Source of the DNA: Pycnococcus provasolii
Taxonomy: Eukaryota > Chlorophyta > Pseudoscourfieldiophyceae > Pseudoscourfieldiales > Pycnococcaceae
DNA: 64,000 nt
NCBI GenBank assembly: GCA_938743325.2
Contig: OW568869.1
Coordinates: forward strand, 620,001-684,000
Direction of reading: 5' to 3'
How positions within the stretch are numbered: position 1 is the first letter of the stretch; the number at the start of each line of letters is the position of its first letter. Below the pieces are notes generated by a model that saw nothing but the letters and a program-made list of their open reading frames with translations, was not told the DNA's origin and ran no database searches. A program made the translations under genes and the position numbers. Shown piece by piece: positions 49,388-59,164 of this stretch.

Positions 49388-50257
49388 CTAGCGGCTTTTC
49401 GCGACTTCCTCCTGCCATCCTAAGATGCGTTCACGAACGTACGTCCCTGAACCACTCAGCAGTACCTTTCCATCGTCGATGTACGTCGCGCGATCGCACT
49501 TGAGGAGTTCGTCGAGTCTGTGTGTGACCCAGATCGCCGCGGCGGCGCGCGGTCCACGGCAGCTCGCACGCACGGCGTCAAGCACGGCTTCCGCATCCTC
49601 CGGGTCAAGGTATGACGTAAGTTCGTCGAGCAGCAGCACCTCCGCGTCCGCGACGAGCGTTCCCGCGACGGCGACGCGCTGGCGTTGCCCTCCGCTGAGC
49701 GTTCCCGTCGGCGCGCAGGCGAACCCGTCGAGCCTGACTCGCTCGAGTGCGTAGTCCACAGCCTTCATGACGTGTCCGTCATCTTCGTCGCGTTCCCCCC
49801 TTGCGGATAGCGCGAATGCGACGTCCGCGCCTGCGGTGGGCATGACGACGTTGTGGTCAGGGTTCTGCGGAACGAAAGCGATTTTGTCTGTAGGCACGCG
49901 TACGTGTACTTCTCCTCTGGTGGGTTTGATTTTCCCACGCACGGCGTCGAGCAGTGTCGATTTTCCACACCCGTTAGGGCCTAAGAGTGCGTGTATTTCT
50001 CCTCTGCCAACTTCGAGGTTAACGTCGACGAGAACGTGTTTCGCGTCGGTCGAACCTGGTTGGCCACGCGTGACCTGTAGATGCGTGAGAGAGATGGCCG
50101 GTTGTTGCATGGCGGAAACGTCATCTGACATGTCAGCCGACGCCGCTTGTCTCCGCAGAGCACGTTTGCGCCGAGGCGCACGAGGTGTACGGCAGAAGAC
50201 TCTTGGGACCACGCTTCGTTGTTGTTGTTGTTGTTGTGTTCGAGCCGCCATTGCCAT
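49388..50257 (-). CDS. non-intrinsic ABC protein, ATP-binding subunit (ABCI10/11-like)
   Basis: 289 aa from the ATG at 50257. A single nucleotide-binding domain: Walker A GPNGCGKST, Q-loop FVPQNPDH, signature LSGGQRQRVAVA, Walker B LLLDELTSYLD and H-loop THRLDEL. The Walker B context DELTSYLD instead of DEPT resembles the plant plastid ABCI10/ABCI11 branch, whose bacterial kin are ECF/CbiO ATPases. The N-terminus has a Gln run from a (CAA)n tract, then an Arg-rich stretch likely for plastid import. There are no TM helices, so it must work with separate membrane partners not found in this window. Confidence 0.85.
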   Translation of the reverse strand: MAMAARTQQQQQQRSVVPRVFCRTPRAPRRKRALRRQAASADMSDDVSAMQQPAISLTHLQVTRGQPGSTDAKHVLVDVNLEVGRGEIHALLGPNGCGKSTLLDAVRGKIKPTRGEVHVRVPTDKIAFVPQNPDHNVVMPTAGADVAFALSARGERDEDDGHVMKAVDYALERVRLDGFACAPTGTLSGGQRQRVAVAGTLVADAEVLLLDELTSYLDPEDAEAVLDAVRASCRGPRAAAAIWVTHRLDELLKCDRATYIDDGKVLLSGSGTYVRERILGWQEEVAKSR

Positions 50258-50518
50258 AGAGCTACGATAGCTAGACTGATAAAGGTAAAACTTTTTAAAA
50301 ACGAATGAGACGTTGTGAAAAATCGCAAAAAACAACAAATCGCAAACCAAATCGCAAACCATCAAAACTCGAGCAAAAGAACCCCCGAATCATGAAACCC
50401 CGAATCATTTACAGTAGGCGCCAAATTCACGGGGACAAGGCTGGGGCCCAACAAGAGGCCAGACAAGACGGACAAAAAGGTCGGAAAAAATACAGTAAAT
50501 GAAAAAAATCGTACTGTA

Positions 50519-50558
50519 GCCCTAACCCTAACACCCGCTAATCTCATAAAACCCTAAC
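50519..50558. repeat. interstitial telomere-like tract
   Basis: CCCTAA units lie between the divergent ABC and SAPS genes. Confidence 0.85.
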
Positions 50559-50883
50559 TGGCACCCCCCCTCCTCACGGCCTGACTCCCTGACTGTACGA
50601 GGAAGAAGGGCTCTAGGAAGGGAAAAAAACCTAATGGAAACCTCTCCGGAGCCCACCCACCTTTCCCGGCGCTGTCCCTGTCCCTGTGAGGCTTCGGCGC
50701 CGACGGGGCTCATCATAGGCTCGTTCATCCTCATCCTCTCTCGCTGTTCACGCGTTCTCTCTCGCTCGCGTTTCGGCTCATCTTCATCTTCATCTTTGCT
50801 TTGCTGGTGGGTGTTTCTTTCATCATCATCGGACGGGATTGGAGAGTCTGTGTACTCTGCTCACTATATAGCAGCTCTTTCTA

Positions 50884-53784
50884 ATGATTCAGGGCACGTT
50901 CTGGCGCGTCGCGGGGCTCGCGCAGCAGTCGCCTGTCGAGGCTATTCTGGACAGAGAAGAATTCACGCTCGAGGAACTCCTCGAGGAGGAAGACCTCATA
51001 CAAGAGTGCAAGAGCCTCAACAGCAGACTCGTCACATAGTACGTACTCACCATGTTGTTGGGATGGGATGGGGTGGGGAGGTGATGGGTGGATTCCACTT
51101 GAGATGTGTTCCTTTCAGCTTCATTGACGTCAACGAACACGCGCGAAGAAAAACACGTCACTCAAACCTGGATGACACCCCACCCCAACCCTCGCCCCCC
51201 CCCCTCCAAAAAAATAAAAATAAAATAAACATATTTATACATATATAACCACCATACTAATCGTGTGCTTGCACCTTTCCCCACAAAAAAACAACAACGA
51301 AATAACAGCCTGCGACGAGAAGATGTCGTCGACCAGCTACTCACATACCTCTTCCAGCCGCCGACGGAGCAGCAAAACCTCAAGTACCCATACGTCGCGT
51401 GCGAGGTGTTCTGCTGCGACGTCGACGCGGTGTACGGGACGATGCTCGAAAAACCTAAGCTTCTCGACAAGCTGTTCGCATTCCTCAGCGCGCCCAGGCC
51501 GCTCGACGCTCTCACCGCGGGGTACTTCTCGCGCGTCGTCGCGTGCTTGCTCGCCCGGCGGCCGCAGGAGCTCGGCGCGTACCTGTGCGATAGGAGGCAG
51601 GAGGCTCTCGCGCGCATGTGCGAGCACGTCGAGACACCCAGTGTCGCGGAGCTTCTGAAGAAGCTGTATGGCGCCGACCCGGAGGGTGGTGGCATGGGCG
51701 GCGGCATGGGCATGTGCCTCGGCGGCATGGGTGGCATGGGAATGATGGGCGGAGCAGGTGGTAATGGCGGCGGCGCATCCGACGTCACGTCCTGGATCGC
51801 GGATAGCGACGTGCTTCCCGCGCTCGTCAAGGCGACGTGCGGGTCGCAGGGCGATGCCGCGTCGCGTGGAGCGGCTGACGTCGTCGTGTCCGTGGCGCGC
51901 AATGCGCCGCCGTACCTGCGCGCGGCACTGCTTGGAGACAAGACGATCACCGAGCAGCTCGTCGCGTGCGCCGTGGAGGGGGCGCTCGATGACGACCCAG
52001 CGTCGTCCGCCGCCGCCGTTGCGCCGCGATGTGCGCTCGACGTCTGCGCCGCGATGTGCCTGCCAAGTGAGATGGACCGACGGGCGGCGGACAACACGCT
52101 GCCGCACAGCCAGGGGTCGATGAACTTCGACAACCTCGGTGGGGGCTTCTTCGGCGGAGGAGGCGGCTTCCTCGGAAGTGGGGGCATGGGTGTCGATGAC
52201 GACGATGAGCCGGGTGGCCCGGACGGTGCGGGTGGCGACGGATCGGACATCGAGGCTCGGAGGGTGGTGGCGCGCCTGATCGCGGCACGCGCGACGGAGC
52301 TCGCGGCATTCCTGCAGACGAACGACGCACCTGCAAATCCTCCCGAGCCGCTCGACGTGGACGAGCTGGACGGCGACGACCCGATTGGGGCACGGCAGCG
52401 CTTTCTACCCGTCGCGCACGGCTACCTGTTGCCGCCGCTCGGCGCGCGAAGGCTTGGAGTCGCAAGGCTTTTCAGCGCGATTGCGCGATCTGGGGACTGC
52501 GAGTCGATGCGAGTGCTGGCAAAGGAGGGCGTGTGCCAGAAGCTCATGGCGCTGTGCATCCGCTACCCGTTCCACTCCGCGTTGCACCACGAGGCTTACG
52601 CCGTAGCAAATCTTATGCTTGGGGCGGCGCTGGATCCGGCGCTTGCTCTCACGCAAGCTGCTCCGGCATCGCCAGCGCATGATGGCGATGGCGAGAATGA
52701 CGACGGCGCGGCGGCGGCGGCGGCGGAGTGCAGGGAAATTGCGGACCTTTGCCTGCGATCGGTGCTCGAGGAGCCCTGCGCGCTGGCAACCTGTCTGGCG
52801 TCCGCGCCTCCCACCGTGGGTGGTGGAGAGCGCGCGCCTGGCGAAGCGCTGTTCTGCCTTCGAAAGATTCGTGCGGGGTACATGGGGCACTTCATCAAGC
52901 TATCTAATCGGCTTATGGAATTGACATCCGAGGGTGGTTCTGCACTGGAGAGCAGCTTCGCACGATCCAGAGGGAAGAGAGATCCTCCAACACCCGAGGA
53001 GACGGCTGAAGAGGAAGCACGCGAGGCCAGCAAGGCATGGGCGCGAGACGTTCTCGCCTCGAACACGGCATGGACCTCGTACCTGGATGATGATCTGGCG
53101 CGGTACAATGCGGACGCCGACGTGAATTCATGGCAGTGCGGCCGACCAGCGAGGATGGGGTCGAACAGCCTGTCTGGCGACGAGGATGATTCGATGAGCA
53201 GCATGTTTGGATCCGGCATGGCTGGTATGCATGCAGCCTTGGGCGGCATGGGAGACCTCGCCTCGAGTCTTGACGACGAGGACGACGAGGATGAGGACGA
53301 GGATGAGGACGACGAGGATGAAGAGGAGGATGACGACGATGAGGACGACGACGAGGATGAGGATGAGGACGACGACGTGATGGAGGATGAGAGCGTTGGC
53401 ATGTCTGGGGACAAGGATGTTCCGTCTCTCGGCCTGAGCCTTGACGCTTCCATCGCAGCGGGTGCTTCCAACCGGTATGGTGACACCAGCGGTTCGTCGG
53501 GTGGAAATGTGTCAACGTCGCTCGAATCGCTCGACAACTCGTCAGCCTCAGCCTTTGATACCGACGACTTCAATCCGCGTGCTCAGGTGCCTCTGGAGAA
53601 TGGTAGTGACGCGGATGCAAGCCTATCGGAGATCTCCGGGCGTTTGTCGAACACGCACATCTCGTCGGAGAGTGGCAAGTCGTCGTCATCACCGGACGCC
53701 GACTCGTCGGAGGGTGACCATGACTTCGACGCATTTCAGTACTGGCGCTGCGACCTTAGGGTGGAGGTTCCCGACGACGCCTAG
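50884..53784 (+). CDS. SAPS-domain protein, PP6/Sit4 phosphatase regulatory subunit
   Basis: Exons 50884-51038 and 51309-53784 are joined across a 270-bp intron (GTACGT...ATAACAG), giving 876 aa. The junction rebuilds a Tyr codon. The start FWRVAGLAQQSPVEAILDREEFTLEELLEEEDLIQECKSLN is the conserved SAPS N-terminus. KYPYVACEVFCCDVDAVYGTML and TAGYFSRVVACLLARRPQELG follow. SAPS proteins bind the PP6-type catalytic subunit and help control cell-cycle and growth signalling. A Gly/Met-rich insert sits near residue 180 and a Gly-rich one near 330. A 45-residue Asp/Glu block is at about residues 705-750. The tail is Ser-rich. Confidence 0.9.
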
Positions 53785-54213
53785 ATCGCCGCTCGCCTGC
53801 GCGCCGGCCCATTTGTATCACGTCCAATGAATCGTGCGCTATAATTAAATGAGAGTCTGGCTTGCTTTTCAAGCTGTTGGCGAAGCGGAACGTGTGTGGT
53901 GTTAGTAGCGCTAGCTAGCGGGGTGCATTGTGTTGTTGCGTCAGAATACTACCTTGAGACCAATTTGATTACCAAGCTGTAAAGAGATCCGGACGATGAT
54001 GCAGCTTTTGATGAACGAAAAAAATCCGAATGAAAAAACAACCGGTATCCCCGCTTATTATCGCCTGTCTATTATCCGGAATGAAATCGAAATCTCCCCC
54101 CCCCGGACCCGTCCTTCCCTTCCCGACCCCTTTCCGCCTTTCCTTTCACCTTGTCAGCGCTGTGTTGTCTTGGTTCGTGAATTTACTTTGTTGCCGAATA
54201 ATCCTCCTAGTCT
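53785..54213. other. intergenic region, no gene seen
   Basis: Holds the SAPS 3' end and the adenylate kinase 5' leader; no motif stands out. Confidence 0.5.
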
Positions 54214-54984
54214 ATGATGGCCTCTCAGTTTTGCCCTCGTCGCGATTTCCGTGTCGATGCTCGGGTCAGTAGGGTCACTGCTGCTCGGGGCAGCAGTCTG
54301 AGAGCGGTTAGGGCGCCTCTTGCTGTGTGCGCGTCGTCGCCGATGCAGGTGTCCATTGCGGGTGCGCCCGCGTCGGGCAAGGGCACGCAATGCGCGTCGA
54401 TCGTTCGCGACTTTGGGCTGGTGCACGTGTCGGTGGGTGACCTGCTGCGCGCGGAGGTGGCGGCAGGGACGGAGAACGGGAAACAGGCGAAGGAGTACAT
54501 GGACCGAGGTGACCTCGTGCCTAACGAGGTGGTCGTGGGCATGGTGGCAAGCAGGCTGAGCGCCGAAGACTGCGTCGAGAATGGTTGGCTGCTCGACGGA
54601 TATCCGCGCAGCGAGGACCAGGCGACGGCGCTTGCTAGCACAGGCATCGAACCTGAGCTCTTCCTGCTCCTCGACGTTCCCGAGGACATTCTCGTGGAAA
54701 GGGTAACGGGACGTCGCCTCGACCCGGAGACGGGCGACATCTACCACATGAAGTTCAAACCGCCGCCGTCCGAGGAAATAGCCGCGCGCCTCACCACGAG
54801 GTCAGACGATACGGAGGAGGCGTGCCGCCACAGATATAAGGTGTTCACTGAGCAGACGGAGCCTGTCATGAGACGATACGGCGACGCCGTTGTGCGCATC
54901 GACGGAGACCGTGCGCCGGACGACGTTTACGAGGACATAGCCTCCACGATAAAGTCCTACAAGGAGTCTCGGGTTGCAGCATGA
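54214..54984 (+). CDS. adenylate kinase, plastid-type
   Basis: A 256-aa product. The P-loop is GAPASGKGTQ, as in plant plastid adenylate kinases, followed by GLVHVSVGDLLRAEVAAGTENGKQAKEYMDRGDLVPNEVV, the LLDGYPRS motif, LLDVPEDILVERVTGRRLDPETGDIYH (LID start) and RHRYKVFTEQTEPVMRRYG. It catalyses ATP + AMP = 2 ADP. The first 43 residues (Arg/Ala/Ser/Val) are a probable transit peptide. The LID lacks the four Cys zinc site of some bacterial enzymes. Confidence 0.93.
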   Translation: MMASQFCPRRDFRVDARVSRVTAARGSSLRAVRAPLAVCASSPMQVSIAGAPASGKGTQCASIVRDFGLVHVSVGDLLRAEVAAGTENGKQAKEYMDRGDLVPNEVVVGMVASRLSAEDCVENGWLLDGYPRSEDQATALASTGIEPELFLLLDVPEDILVERVTGRRLDPETGDIYHMKFKPPPSEEIAARLTTRSDDTEEACRHRYKVFTEQTEPVMRRYGDAVVRIDGDRAPDDVYEDIASTIKSYKESRVAA

Positions 54985-55220
54985 AAAGTGCTCGAGACTT
55001 AAGACTGCTCTTTCAGTAATGGAACGCTAGTTTACTTTGTCCAGCGGTCGTCCATTCCTCACGCCATTCGCACTCACCAACCATCAGTTCACCGTTCCAT
55101 CTCGCTTTTTTTCCAAGCGCACTTTAAGTATGTCCTGAGCAAAAGTGGCGCGCGGCATGTCGTCAAGACGACGTCCTTGACACGAAGGAAAATTTAAGAA
55201 ATTAAAAAGTTGGGCTTAAG

Positions 55221-56888
55221 TTACGGGCCACTGCCTCTTTCACTCTCCACACTCTCCGCCTTGAACGTGTCAGCCCTAGCGAATGTTTTGGACAAGTGCG
55301 GCTTCTTGTTCCTAACAACGAAGTGCTTTTGAACCCACCGTGCAACGTACGGAATCTGCCACCTAAGCTGCCAACGTAGGATGGCGTTAGAAATGAGATC
55401 CTCCGACGCCTTGAGTCCGCTCATCGTGCGCCATGCCGCGAAAAACTGGCGCCGCTGATACCGCATGTTGTGAACAGCCGCGCATGCAAGCTGGTGACGC
55501 CGCCGGCGGCACATGTCAACGTTGACGGCGAACCCGCCAAATGCCGCGCGCATCACAATACGCAAGCGCTGCCTCTGAGCGCGATTCAGCAACTTCTCCG
55601 TTCGAACATCCTTCGCGAGGTCTGCCGCCCATTGCTTGTAGTAGTTGTTGATTGCCTTCTGGTGCGCACGCTCGTGAATGCGATTGAGCACGTCACGCCA
55701 GAGCCGAATCATCCGACGTGCAAGTCTTGTACTCCTCTGCTTTGCCACGAGTGCGCGGTGCGCACGAAGGGTGTACACCGTGCTCACGTACGCCTGGAAT
55801 GCCTTGAATACGAGGCGGTGTGCGTAGCGCCGGTCCAAACGCTCCATGAGCTCGTCCCATCGACGACGACGCATGCAGGCTGTCCACATCTCGCCGTACA
55901 CAGCCTGCTTCGTGGCAAACTCCATTTTCCGCGTTCGCGTTGCAAGCAGCAGACGGCGGCGACGGAAGCGCGCCACGGTGAGAAACCACTGCGCGAGCGT
56001 ATCGCCGAGATATCGTTCTAAGCACGCGTGTGCAACCTTGCGAGCGCAGAGTCGCGCGCGCTTTTGCATGGCGACGTTCTTGACGAGTCCACCAAACGCG
56101 ATGCCTTGCATCTTTCGCATGTGGCGCAGGTAGATTCGCTTCTGATGCACGGACTTTATCTTTAGCGTTGTCATCACCTTCACCTCCTCGTCTCTCGCGC
56201 GCCGCTGTTTGAGTCGCATTTTTTCCTCCCGCAGCGCGAGCCAGCAGTCGAACGCAATGTTAAGCAGGCGCCTTGGGCGGAACGTGATGATGCTCCGGTA
56301 GAAGTTGTTCACCTCCTTCTCGAGCTTCGTGTCATGCTCCCACGCCTTGAATGTAACCTTGAGTCGGTACTTCTCCATCTTGGCGAATATTCTTGTGCGC
56401 AGGCGCTTCTTCGCGAGTTCCGTGGCGTGTGCCGTTTTCCACGCGTCCATGACAACCTTAAGTCCCGAGGCTGGCAGCTTTTCGAGGTGCTTTTTGAACT
56501 GTGTGAACCTCATGTTGATTTCCCTCTCCATCTGCTTGTGCATGTTTGCCACCTCGTTGAGGTGTTCGTAAGCCACCTTTGTGCGCATGTCACCCCCAGG
56601 CGCTCCGAAGTTGGGTCTATCCTGCACTGCTTGCATGGCGTCCATAGCGAGCTCAAAGTACGCGTCGTCGGTGTTGCCAATCCCACCGTTCTCCTCCTCC
56701 TCCTTCTCTTCGGACCTATTGACAGGCGGCGGTTCAGGAGCAGGAGTAGACTGTGAAGGAGGCGGTGACGCTGAAGCTGAAGCAAGGGCTGATTCCTCCT
56801 CAGGAGCATCCTGAGGTGCAGGTGGAGGAGTCTGCTCAGGGTTAAGAGACGGCGAAGATGAAGACGGCGACGGCGACGACCCCTCCAT
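55221..56888 (-). CDS. SFI1-like centrin-binding repeat protein
   Basis: A 555-aa product. The N-terminal 85 residues are Ser/Pro/Glu-rich, and the C-terminal 450 are almost wholly alpha-helical and basic. Trp/aromatic repeats every 30-40 residues (FKAWEHD, FDCWLAL, LAQWFLTVARF, IRLWRDVLNRI, YKQWAADL, FFAAWRTM) fit the Sfi1 pattern AxxLLxxxFxxWK, which binds centrin along a long helix. Sfi1 proteins build centrosome or basal-body filaments. The repeats are diverged, so another helical scaffold (for example an IQ-like or flagellar protein) remains possible. Confidence 0.65.
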   Translation of the reverse strand: MEGSSPSPSSSSPSLNPEQTPPPAPQDAPEEESALASASASPPPSQSTPAPEPPPVNRSEEKEEEENGGIGNTDDAYFELAMDAMQAVQDRPNFGAPGGDMRTKVAYEHLNEVANMHKQMEREINMRFTQFKKHLEKLPASGLKVVMDAWKTAHATELAKKRLRTRIFAKMEKYRLKVTFKAWEHDTKLEKEVNNFYRSIITFRPRRLLNIAFDCWLALREEKMRLKQRRARDEEVKVMTTLKIKSVHQKRIYLRHMRKMQGIAFGGLVKNVAMQKRARLCARKVAHACLERYLGDTLAQWFLTVARFRRRRLLLATRTRKMEFATKQAVYGEMWTACMRRRRWDELMERLDRRYAHRLVFKAFQAYVSTVYTLRAHRALVAKQRSTRLARRMIRLWRDVLNRIHERAHQKAINNYYKQWAADLAKDVRTEKLLNRAQRQRLRIVMRAAFGGFAVNVDMCRRRRHQLACAAVHNMRYQRRQFFAAWRTMSGLKASEDLISNAILRWQLRWQIPYVARWVQKHFVVRNKKPHLSKTFARADTFKAESVESERGSGP

Positions 56889-57801
56889 GACTTCTCACTA
56901 ACTACTTTACGCTATTAATGAATGATTCGGAATGAATGCCCCTAATGAAGTGGAGTTCTTGACGTGTCGTGACAATGGTGTGCCGGGACGAGGACGGACC
57001 CTCGAGGAGAACAACAAGAGACAGGCAGGCACAGTGAAGTGAGTGGCCGGTCGGGCTACTACTATTGTCTTGGTCGAGGAAAAGGTAGAGCTCTGGTCGA
57101 GGTCTCTCACTGGTCGAGACCAGTCGAGGTGGAGGTCGAGGTCGAGGTCGAGGTCGGCCTAAAGGTATGCGATCATCATATCGATCGTGTGCCCCCTGGG
57201 TCGTTTTCGCTACTTACCCGGGTACAGGCCACTGAGTGGTACAGTATGTACAGGCTCCTCATGCCTCAGCTTCATGAAATTACTGTAGTGCTTATGTAGT
57301 ACATAGCGGCCGACGTTCTCGCACTTGGCAGAGGTACCTACCAACTACCAACTACCTGGCCGGCCTGGCACCTCCATGGCTGCCTGGGGGGCGAGGCTTA
57401 AGGGATCACAGACTAAAAAATGCTACGATAGCGACAGTTAAGGTTAACACTCCCGCCCTGGCAGCCTGAAATGAATGGGAATGCGAATGGGAAGGGAATC
57501 GATGAATCCGCCATCAGAATCAGGTTGTTTGTTGTCCCTTTTTTAAGGCATTCTTCCCTTAAAGTTTTTAATTAAGGCGCTGGTTGTTGTTTCTTCTTAC
57601 CCCCGTTTCGACAGCCCGAAGGCCGAAGCTTGGCCCCTAACTCTTAGGGACATCTAATCTTATCTGGGTTAGGGTTAGGGTTAGGGTTAGGGTTAGGGTT
57701 AGTGAGCGGTTAGGGTTAGGGTTAGTGAGCGGTAACCTCCACCACAAAACATAGCTTTACCATTGTGTGTTTTTCCCTATGGCGCCTCGTCGTCAACTCA
57801 G
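56889..57801. other. divergent intergenic region
   Basis: Has a GAGGTC array near 57120-57155, two TACWGTA words (57240, 57281) and the telomere-like tract at 57667-57734. No gene is supported. Confidence 0.55.
57667..57734. repeat. interstitial telomere-like tract
   Basis: Six TTAGGG units, then two copies of TTAGTGAGCGGT separated by two more units. Confidence 0.92.
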
Positions 57802-58827
57802 ATGATGACGTGTCCCTGTTGTCCTCTTCCACGGCTTTCACATCAACGTGTTGTATTCTTTTCAGGTCAGCATTCACGTGTACATATTCATAGACGTTCT
57901 CGTTCTCGCCAACACCTTCCCTCAGATAAGAATCATATGAGTCAACTGGCTCTACCTTTGGTCCCTGGCTCTACCTTTAGGGCATCATCGCGATCGCCGA
58001 TCGCAGGCGATGATGATGCAGATTTCAAAACTTCAACAAGTACCTCTGCGAATTCTGTCTCAGGCTCGACGTCCTCCCTTAACACCACAAAACACGAAGA
58101 GGAAGAGAGTTCAACCAGATATGAAAACGGGGAAGTTGCGGAGTCGTGCGGGCTTGCGCTCGCAATCTTGGCATGTGCGGTTGTCGCGGGCGTCGCGACC
58201 ACGGGAGTACTCACAACAACCATGGCGTGCGCGCACGTGCTCCTAACAACGGCCATATACCTAGTCAGAAGGCGAACGTTCAACGGCATGACAATTTCCC
58301 GCATGCTCGAGCTGCACTTCACGCCACAACCTGCTTTCACACCCGTCTTTCTCGCGTGGCTACTCTTCAACTCGACGTTGTACGTACTGGCTGAGCCGTT
58401 CGTCTTCCTCTTCACGCGTGGACAAGGGACGCTCGCGTACTTTTATTACCCTCTTGCGGCTGGGGCTGGTGTCGTGTTCGAAGTTCGACGGAAGCGCATA
58501 TTGCGTCTGGACTGGCACCGATTCAAACTTGGCGCGACAGCCAGTTCCAACGGCCATACCATCAGATATGCGAACATGCCGCACGTCGACTGGGACCTGC
58601 GAAGCTTGGCAGACGAGTCGTGGGCAGGCGCGTCGTGGGCGAGACGGTCTCACTTCCCATGGCGGCAGCTCTTTCACTACGTCTCCTACGACTACGCGAG
58701 GCAAAAGCGCATACGAGCTGCTGCGCCGAAGACAATAGACGGAGAATACCTCACGCGCGCGCAGCGACGGCACAAGCGTCAGGAGGGATCGAAGCACGAG
58801 GCGCGACGCGAATCGACTGACGTGTAA
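57802..58827 (+). CDS. predicted membrane protein, family not recognised
   Basis: 341 aa from the ATG at 57802; a TTTTCAG acceptor-like site near 57860 means the first exon could differ, and a Met at 57937 is an alternative. It has an Arg/Ser-rich N-terminus, an acidic segment, then helices LALAILACAVVAGVATTGVL, TTMACAHVLLTTAIYLV, PVFLAWLLFNSTLYVLAEPFVFLF and AYFYYPLAAGAGVVFEV. A conserved-looking cytosolic part (HTIRYANMPHVDWDLRSLADESW) and a very basic C-terminal tail follow. The Arg-rich N-terminus may target an organelle. Function is unknown. Confidence 0.6.
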   Translation: MMTCPCCPLPRLSHQRVVFFSGQHSRVHIHRRSRSRQHLPSDKNHMSQLALPLVPGSTFRASSRSPIAGDDDADFKTSTSTSANSVSGSTSSLNTTKHEEEESSTRYENGEVAESCGLALAILACAVVAGVATTGVLTTTMACAHVLLTTAIYLVRRRTFNGMTISRMLELHFTPQPAFTPVFLAWLLFNSTLYVLAEPFVFLFTRGQGTLAYFYYPLAAGAGVVFEVRRKRILRLDWHRFKLGATASSNGHTIRYANMPHVDWDLRSLADESWAGASWARRSHFPWRQLFHYVSYDYARQKRIRAAAPKTIDGEYLTRAQRRHKRQEGSKHEARRESTDV

Positions 58828-59164
58828 CATAGATTTGATTGGTTTACGATTTCCTCGGAACCGTATTTGCAATTCTCCGAGAAAATAAAAGTCCCTGTGG
58901 GATCCCGCTCCGGCACATAACTTTTTAAGTTGGCGCCATTTTTATGTTTCACTTCACTATTGGTCAACCCAAAACGTCATTATATTTATAACGGAAAAAA
59001 AAATTGAAGGTTGCAAAATGATGCGCATGTCGTGCCCGTCATTTTCAGACAATTGGTTTCGACTTGCGGTGGGTGGAAGGGTTTTAAAATGGACGATTTG
59101 GGTTTGTAAGGGTTGGTGTTGAAAGTGTAATATCACATGTGTCGTTATTCTAATACAAAAAAGG
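58828..59164. other. convergent intergenic region
   Basis: AT-rich; probable 3' UTRs only. Confidence 0.5.

Noticed and set aside
50634-51248. 204-residue plus-strand frame upstream of the SAPS gene
   Set aside because: It overlaps the SAPS first exon and intron in another frame and has a low-complexity Ser/Arg composition.
57667-57734. A true chromosome end (telomere)
   Set aside because: The tract is short, internal and flanked by genes on both sides, as are the other such tracts.
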